The notes under the pieces were generated by a model. It searched no databases. It saw only the letters and a program-made list of their open reading frames with translations, and had not been told where the DNA came from. 29,920 bases of DNA, taken from the NCBI GenBank assembly GCA_964641715.1, contig CAZXMB010000010.1, positions 1 through 29,920 of the forward strand. Reading direction: 5' to 3'. Position 1 is the first letter of the stretch. Every line of letters begins with the position of its first letter. This DNA is from CAZXMB01 sp964641715. GTDB taxonomy: Bacteria > Desulfobacterota > BSN033 > UBA1163. Below are positions 25,623 to 29,920 of the stretch, piece after piece. Both the position numbers and the translations under genes were made by a program.

Positions 25623-25663
25623 TAATTGTAACTTTCAATCATTTCTTCTTCAAGGATTCTGAG

Positions 25664-25873
25664 ATGCGATTCGGATTTCATATCTCCATTGCTGGAGGAT
25701 TCTCTAAAATCGTCGAAANNNNNNNNNNNNNNNNNNNNNNNNNNNNNNNNNNNNNNNNNNNNNNNNNNNNNNNNNNNNNNNNNNNNNNNNNNNNNNNNNN
25801 NNNNNNNNNNNNNNNNNNATGCGATTCGGATTTCATATCTCCATTGCTGGAGGATTCTCTAAAATCGTCGAAA
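25664..25873. other. Scaffold gap (100 N) flanked by an identical 55-base duplication
   Basis: Bases 25664-25718 and 25819-25873 are identical. Both begin at the nfo ATG. They flank 100 N. This is the pattern of two contigs overlapping by one k-mer that were joined by a scaffolder. The true sequence is probably continuous, with one copy of the 55 bases and no gap. Confidence 0.85.
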
Positions 25874-26658
25874 GGGCGAAACAGAGGGACTGCGAGACGA
25901 TCCAGTTCTTCTCCCGAAACCCAAAGGGATGGCGATACGAGCCTTTGGACAAGAAGGAGATAGAAGCCTTCAGCGATTCCATTCATTCCTCTGACTTATC
26001 TCCCATCTTCCTCCACCTTCCTTACCTTCCAAATATCGCCTCAAAGGATTCAAAATTTTATAAACGTTCGATCGAATCGATTGCCATCGATCTCGAAAGA
26101 GCAGAACAATTAGGAGTCCGATATCTCATTATCCATATCGGTCATCGAATGGAATCCTCTGAGGATGAAGCCATAGAAACTGTTATCAATGGAATTGACC
26201 AGGCCCTTGAGAGGATGAAGAATTCTGTCGTCCTCCTCCTGGAAAATACTGCTGGACAGGGAACAGAGATCGGCTACACCTTTGAGCAGATTAAAAAGAT
26301 CATCCAGGGAGTTCATCAGAAGAAGCGAGTGGGAGTCTGCCTCGATACAGCCCATACCTTTGAGGCAGGATATGATCTCTCCAATAGAGATGGTCTTGAA
26401 AGGACACTTGAATCCTTCGATCAGATGATCGGTCTAAAACGACTCCATCTTCTTCATCTCAACGACTCAAAGACTCCTCTGGGATCGAGGAAGGATCGGC
26501 ACTGGCATATTGGTGAGGGTCATATTGGGCTTGAAGGATTTCGAACTCTGATTAATCATCCTTTACTCAAACATCTTCCTGGGATCATGGAGACTCCGAG
26601 AAAAGATACAGTTGAAGATCTGAAGAATATGAAGGTGATACGGAGTCTGGTTGAGTAA
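25819..26658 (+). CDS. nfo: Endonuclease IV (AP endonuclease family 2)
   Basis: Nfo cuts DNA at abasic sites during base-excision repair, using a three-metal TIM-barrel active site. The 279-residue protein starts MRFGFHISIAGGFSKIVERA. It contains FFSRNPKGWR, FLHLPYLPNIAS, IHIGHRM, LLENTAGQGTEIGYTFEQI, GVCLDTAHTFEAGYD, LHLNDSK, DRHWHIGEGHIGLEGFR and IMETP, which include the metal-binding His, Glu and Asp residues. Its first 55 bases also appear left of the gap with the promoter upstream, so the real gene probably reads straight from the left copy. Length is normal for the family. Confidence 0.93.
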   Translation: MRFGFHISIAGGFSKIVERAKQRDCETIQFFSRNPKGWRYEPLDKKEIEAFSDSIHSSDLSPIFLHLPYLPNIASKDSKFYKRSIESIAIDLERAEQLGVRYLIIHIGHRMESSEDEAIETVINGIDQALERMKNSVVLLLENTAGQGTEIGYTFEQIKKIIQGVHQKKRVGVCLDTAHTFEAGYDLSNRDGLERTLESFDQMIGLKRLHLLHLNDSKTPLGSRKDRHWHIGEGHIGLEGFRTLINHPLLKHLPGIMETPRKDTVEDLKNMKVIRSLVE

Positions 26659-26661
26659 GAG

Positions 26662-27336
26662 GTGAGGATTTATTCTGATATGAAACAATTGGAAGAGACT
26701 CGAGAAAAAGGTCATCATCTCCTTCTTGGAGTGACCGGTGGAATTGCCACCGGAAAGAGCCTGGTGGCCCAGATGTTGAAGGACCTTGGCGCCCATACAA
26801 TCGACTTTGATCTCTTGAGCCGGTTCGTGGTCGAACCGGACAAACCCGCCTGGAATGAGATGGTCGCCTATTTCGGAGAAGAGATCCTCCAAAAGGATAG
26901 AACACTTAATCGAAAATATCTTGGAGAGATTATATTCTCCGATACGGAGAAGAGGAAAAGGCTTGAGGGATTTACGCATCCGAGGATTCAGGAAGAGTTT
27001 TTTAAGCTGGCACAGGAATATTCGGCCAGAGATCCAAGTGCCATCATCCAGGCCATTGTGCCCCTCCTCTTTGAAGTCCATCTGGGCTACCTCTTTCATA
27101 AGATCTTATTGGTCTATGCCCCTGAAGAACTTCAGATCCGGCGTCTCATCGAGCGAGACCGGATCTCCCGTGAGATGGCCATCAAGATCATCCAATCCCA
27201 GATGCCCATAGAAGAGAAGAAGGGTTATGCCGATTTCATCGTGGATAACTCCGGTTCCCCGGAGGCGACCCGAAGACAGGTCGAGGAGATCTGGGAGAAA
27301 CTAAAAGCAATCCAGAAAGAACAGGACTCTCCTTGA
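26662..27336 (+). CDS. coaE: Dephospho-CoA kinase
   Basis: CoaE phosphorylates dephospho-CoA in the last step of coenzyme A synthesis. The protein has the P-loop GVTGGIATGKS, then DFDLLSRFVVEPDKPAW, the GEEILQKDRTLNRKYLGEIIF region, HPRIQEEFF, and IVPLLFE with the lid segment ERDRISREMAIKIIQSQMP. The frame opens at a GTG at 26662. An in-frame ATG at 26680 is equally likely, since AGGTGAGG lies 12 bases before it. The gene follows nfo after three bases and is probably cotranscribed. A TGA stop ends it. Confidence 0.93.
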   Translation: MRIYSDMKQLEETREKGHHLLLGVTGGIATGKSLVAQMLKDLGAHTIDFDLLSRFVVEPDKPAWNEMVAYFGEEILQKDRTLNRKYLGEIIFSDTEKRKRLEGFTHPRIQEEFFKLAQEYSARDPSAIIQAIVPLLFEVHLGYLFHKILLVYAPEELQIRRLIERDRISREMAIKIIQSQMPIEEKKGYADFIVDNSGSPEATRRQVEEIWEKLKAIQKEQDSP

Positions 27337-27361
27337 AGTAAAGATAAAAAGCGGTTAAATA

Positions 27362-27395
27362 AAAAAGGGCAGAATGAACGAATTCTGCCCTTTTT
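27362..27395. terminator. Bidirectional rho-independent terminator between coaE and nfnB
   Basis: A perfect 14-bp stem (27362-27375 with 27382-27395) has AAAAA and TTTTT at its ends, a GGGCAGAAT core and a 6-base loop. It can stop transcription from coaE on the plus strand and from nfnB on the minus strand. Confidence 0.9.
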
Positions 27396-27417
27396 CCCTG
27401 ACCTAAAATTCATCAAA

Positions 27418-28830
27418 TCACTTATTCATTAAATATTCGTGGATGGAGTTGGCCGCCTTCCTTCCAGCGCCCATGGCCAGGATCACCGTGGCTGACCCTG
27501 TGACAATATCCCCTCCGGCCCAGACACCGGGCTTGGTCGTCTTTCCGGTCTCAAGGTCAGCGACAATATAACCTCTTTTATTCAGCTCCAGACCCTGTGT
27601 GGCCGTTGTCAGAAGGGGATTGGCCCCGGCGCCGATGGCCACCGCGGCCATGTCGCACTCCAATTGAAATTCCGAACCCTTGATGGGAACGGGTCTTCGC
27701 CTTCCTGATTCATCCGGCTCTCCCAATTCCATCCGGAGGCATTCCACCCCTGTCACCCAGCCATTATCGTTACCCAGGAACCTCGTCGGTGCCGTGAGGA
27801 GGTAGAATTGAACCCCTTCTTCCTCTGCATGGTGGACTTCCTCGATACGGGCAGGCATCTCATCCCTGGATCGGCGATAGATGATTCGAACGGTATCAGC
27901 CCCTAATCGGAGAGCGGTTCTCGCTGAATCCATGGCCACATTTCCCGCTCCAAAAACAGCGACATTCTTTCCCCTGGCAATCGGGGTGTCATACTGGGGA
28001 AAGAGGTAGGCCTTCATCAGATTGGAACGGGTCAAATATTCATTGGCTGAATAGATACCGCAGTAATTCTCTCCGGGGATCCCCAGAAACTGGGGGAGCC
28101 CCGCGCCCAGACCTAAAAAGACCGCATCATACTGCTGAAGGAGTTCGTCCACGGTCTCAATTCTTCCGATGACGCAATCACACTCCACCTTAACCCCTAA
28201 CTTTTCTAAGTAATTGACCTCCGCCTGGACAATCGCCTTAGGAAGTCGAAACTCCGGAATGCCATATACCAAAACACCTCCGGCCTTATGGAGGGCCTCA
28301 AAAATGGTCACCTCGTGCCCTTTCAAAATGAGGTCCCCTGCCAGGGTCAAACCCGCAGGCCCTGATCCCACCACTGCCACCTTTTTCCCGGTCGAAGGAG
28401 CCTTCTCAGGAATGAAGACCTCCCCTTTCTCCCTCTCCCAATCTGCGGCAAATCTCTCCATCCGGCCAATGGCAACGGGTTGATCTTTTTTCCCTACAAT
28501 ACAGAACTTTTCACACTGGTCTTCCTGAGGGCAGACCCTCCCGCAAACGGCAGGAAGACTATTTCTTTCTTTCAGCTTCCGGGCCGCACCAATAAAATCG
28601 CCCTCGGAGATGAGCTTGATGAAGGCCGGAATCTCGATCTCGACCGGGCATCCTTCCGTGCATTTCGGTTTCTTGCATTGAAGGCAGCGGCTTGCCTCCA
28701 GCTGGGCCAACTCGGGTGTATATCCGTAAGGGACTTCATTAAAATTTTTCGCCCTCACTTTGGGATCTTGCTCCAGCATCTTCTGCCTTGGAATCTTCGC
28801 TTTCTCTTTCTTTTCTTTTCCTTCTGCCAT
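27418..28830 (-). CDS. nfnB: NfnB: NADPH-binding subunit of ferredoxin-dependent transhydrogenase (GltD-like)
   Basis: NfnAB couples NADH, NADPH and reduced ferredoxin by electron bifurcation. This 470-residue subunit has an N-terminal Cys region (CLQCKKPKCTEGCP, GRVCPQEDQCEKFC) for two [4Fe-4S] clusters, an FAD Rossmann motif GSGPAGLT near 155, a second nucleotide motif GAGNVAMD near 295, and the closing GVWAGGDIVTG. The family also includes glutamate synthase small subunits. The adjacent NfnA-like gene, and the lack of a glutamate synthase large subunit nearby, favour Nfn. A 23-residue stretch is identical to the GltD-like part of the 'NuoF' protein in this window. Confidence 0.88.
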   Translation of the reverse strand: MAEGKEKKEKAKIPRQKMLEQDPKVRAKNFNEVPYGYTPELAQLEASRCLQCKKPKCTEGCPVEIEIPAFIKLISEGDFIGAARKLKERNSLPAVCGRVCPQEDQCEKFCIVGKKDQPVAIGRMERFAADWEREKGEVFIPEKAPSTGKKVAVVGSGPAGLTLAGDLILKGHEVTIFEALHKAGGVLVYGIPEFRLPKAIVQAEVNYLEKLGVKVECDCVIGRIETVDELLQQYDAVFLGLGAGLPQFLGIPGENYCGIYSANEYLTRSNLMKAYLFPQYDTPIARGKNVAVFGAGNVAMDSARTALRLGADTVRIIYRRSRDEMPARIEEVHHAEEEGVQFYLLTAPTRFLGNDNGWVTGVECLRMELGEPDESGRRRPVPIKGSEFQLECDMAAVAIGAGANPLLTTATQGLELNKRGYIVADLETGKTTKPGVWAGGDIVTGSATVILAMGAGRKAANSIHEYLMNK

Positions 28831-28841
28831 CTCAACCCCCC

Positions 28842-29675
28842 TTATCTCCCTATCTCTTTAAAACGATCCATGGAGGCCTTCTCCTCCGGGAGATAGGCTC
28901 TCTGCCGCTTCACCAGTTCATCAAAATCGACCTCTTGGCCATCAAATTCTGGTCCGTCCACACAGCAGAATTTTGTCTTTCCCCCCACACTGACCCGGCA
29001 GGCCCCGCACATTCCAGTGGCGTCCACCATGATGGGATTCAGGCTTACCATTGTCTTGACCCCATAGGGCTTCGTCAACCTACAGAGAAACTTCATCATG
29101 GGCACAGGTCCAATTCCAACAATCAGTTTCACATCGTTGGGCCCATCCAGAATCTTTTTCAGCACATCAGTGACGAACCCATGGACACCATAACTCCCAT
29201 CATCCGTCGTGACCCTGAGGTCATGGCTGGCGGCTTTCATCTCATCTTCCAAGATCAGCAAGTCTTTTGTTCGAGATCCGATGATGGCAATCACATGGTT
29301 TCCCGCTTCTTTATAGGCCCTGGTGATGGGATACATCACAGCTACCCCTGTCCCCCCACCGACACAGACCACTGTTCCCAGATTCTCAATATGGGTAGGT
29401 CTCCCGAGGGGTCCGATAATATCCTGAATAGAATCGCCCACATTGAAAGTCCTCAAGAGCGCCGTACTCTTTCCGACCACCTGAAAGATCAGATCGATTG
29501 TCCCTGCCTTCGGGTCTGTCCCTCCCATGGTCAGTGGAATTCTCTCCCCGGTCTCATTAGCCCTTAAAACAACAAACTGCCCGGGCTTTGCCATCCGGGC
29601 AATACGGGGCGCTTCCACTTTAAAGTGACACACCGTATTCTCAGCCATCTCTCTTTTATATATGATCTTAAACAA
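28842..29675 (-). CDS. nfnA: NfnA: NADH-binding FAD/[2Fe-2S] subunit
   Basis: This 277-residue protein is a ferredoxin-NADP reductase-like subunit. It has FVVLRANETGERIPLTM for FAD, VCVGGGTGVAVMYPI for the nucleotide, and a C-terminal [2Fe-2S] segment with GMCGACRVSVGGKTKFCCVD and GPEFDGQEVDFDEL. This is the pattern of NfnA and of dihydroorotate dehydrogenase electron-transfer subunits. It is 11 bases upstream of nfnB. The start is TTG at 29675. A GAGGAGG site eight bases before it supports this over the internal ATG at codon 10, and the TTG frame gives the MFKIIYKREM family start. Confidence 0.9.
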   Translation of the reverse strand: MFKIIYKREMAENTVCHFKVEAPRIARMAKPGQFVVLRANETGERIPLTMGGTDPKAGTIDLIFQVVGKSTALLRTFNVGDSIQDIIGPLGRPTHIENLGTVVCVGGGTGVAVMYPITRAYKEAGNHVIAIIGSRTKDLLILEDEMKAASHDLRVTTDDGSYGVHGFVTDVLKKILDGPNDVKLIVGIGPVPMMKFLCRLTKPYGVKTMVSLNPIMVDATGMCGACRVSVGGKTKFCCVDGPEFDGQEVDFDELVKRQRAYLPEEKASMDRFKEIGR

Positions 29676-29716
29676 ATTCCCCCCTCCTCTCTGATAAATT
29701 TTTCACAAAGTTTGCT

Positions 29717-29747
29717 ATTATATAAACCATACCTATTTTATTGTCAA
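29717..29747 (-). promoter_or_regulatory. Sigma-70-like promoter of nfnAB
   Basis: TTGACA (29742-29747) is followed by TATATA at 17 bases (29719-29724), or TATAAT at 19 bases (29717-29722). It is about 45 bases before the nfnA TTG start. The remaining stretch to the window end (29748-29920) holds no recognisable gene. Confidence 0.65.
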
Positions 29748-29920
29748 ATGAAATATATGAGATTGCTGGAAAAGTCTGTTGGGTGATCAAGGGACCACAA
29801 TCCTTACCCTCCGGAACTATCCATATTTTCTTGCGGCTTACATTAAGGAGCCTTTCTAAATGCCTCAAGCTTCAGTGCGAATCTGACCATACGGCAGGGA
29901 TTTCAGGAGATATTCCCAAT

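Noticed and set aside
29668..29868. Short 66-residue open frame upstream of nfnA on the minus strand
   Set aside because: It overlaps the nfnA promoter and start, matches no family I recognise, and has no good ribosome site. The frame stays open further upstream apart from a TGA, but shows no motif.
1..29920. tRNA, rRNA or riboswitch
   Set aside because: No cloverleaf, rRNA segment or known aptamer core was seen in the intergenic gaps. No selC-like tRNA lies in this window.

Overview
This window looks like a chromosomal segment of an uncultured anaerobic bacterium, most likely a Desulfobacterota (deltaproteobacterial) syntroph or sulfate reducer. That placement is an inference from gene content: a proton-pumping complex I operon without an NADH dehydrogenase module, a heterodisulfide-reductase-like (Hdr) and formate dehydrogenase cluster with selenocysteine, an NfnAB transhydrogenase, and abundant palindromic intergenic repeats. 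A 100-N scaffold gap lies at 25719-25818. It is flanked by the same 55 bases on each side, so it is probably an assembly artefact.

Layout. 48-589 (minus): a toxin-antitoxin pair of the MazF/ribbon-helix-helix type. 776-16079 (minus): a complex I operon reading nuoA-B-C-D-F*-G-H-I-J-K-L-M-N. There is no nuoE. 'NuoF' keeps only its C-terminal [4Fe-4S] domain, fused to a GltD/NfnB-like flavoprotein. 16376-25483 (minus): membrane HdrC-like protein, HdrB, HdrA, MvhD, an FdhB-like iron-sulfur protein and formate dehydrogenase FdhA. 25664-27336 (plus): endonuclease IV and dephospho-CoA kinase. 27418-29675 (minus): nfnB and nfnA. A strong bidirectional terminator separates coaE from nfnB.

The main discovery candidate is selenocysteine in complex I. 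nuoB carries an in-frame TGA exactly at the first cysteine of the tandem Cys-Cys pair that binds cluster N2, the terminal iron-sulfur cluster that reduces quinone. The reading frame and NuoB homology continue without a break on both sides. A 7-bp hairpin with a 5-nt loop (AGUAU) starts its loop 25 nt after the TGA, the geometry expected of a bacterial SECIS element. Four other in-frame TGA codons lie in the adjacent genes (fdhA one, mvhD two, hdrA one). Each aligns with a catalytic or cluster-binding Cys/Sec position and each has its own SECIS-like hairpin. TGA is also used as an ordinary stop in the same genes, so a genome-wide recoding is unlikely. I know of no described Sec-containing NuoB, but I could not search.

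How the genes may work together (inference): FdhA/FdhB-like/MvhD/HdrA/HdrB would move electrons between formate, ferredoxin and a thiol or disulfide couple. The membrane HdrC-like protein would link this to the quinone pool. The modified complex I, with an NAD(P)H-binding GltD-type input instead of NuoEF, would couple soluble electron carriers to quinone and ion pumping. NfnAB would balance NADH, NADPH and ferredoxin. The picture suits an energy-limited anaerobe living on reverse or confurcating electron transfer.
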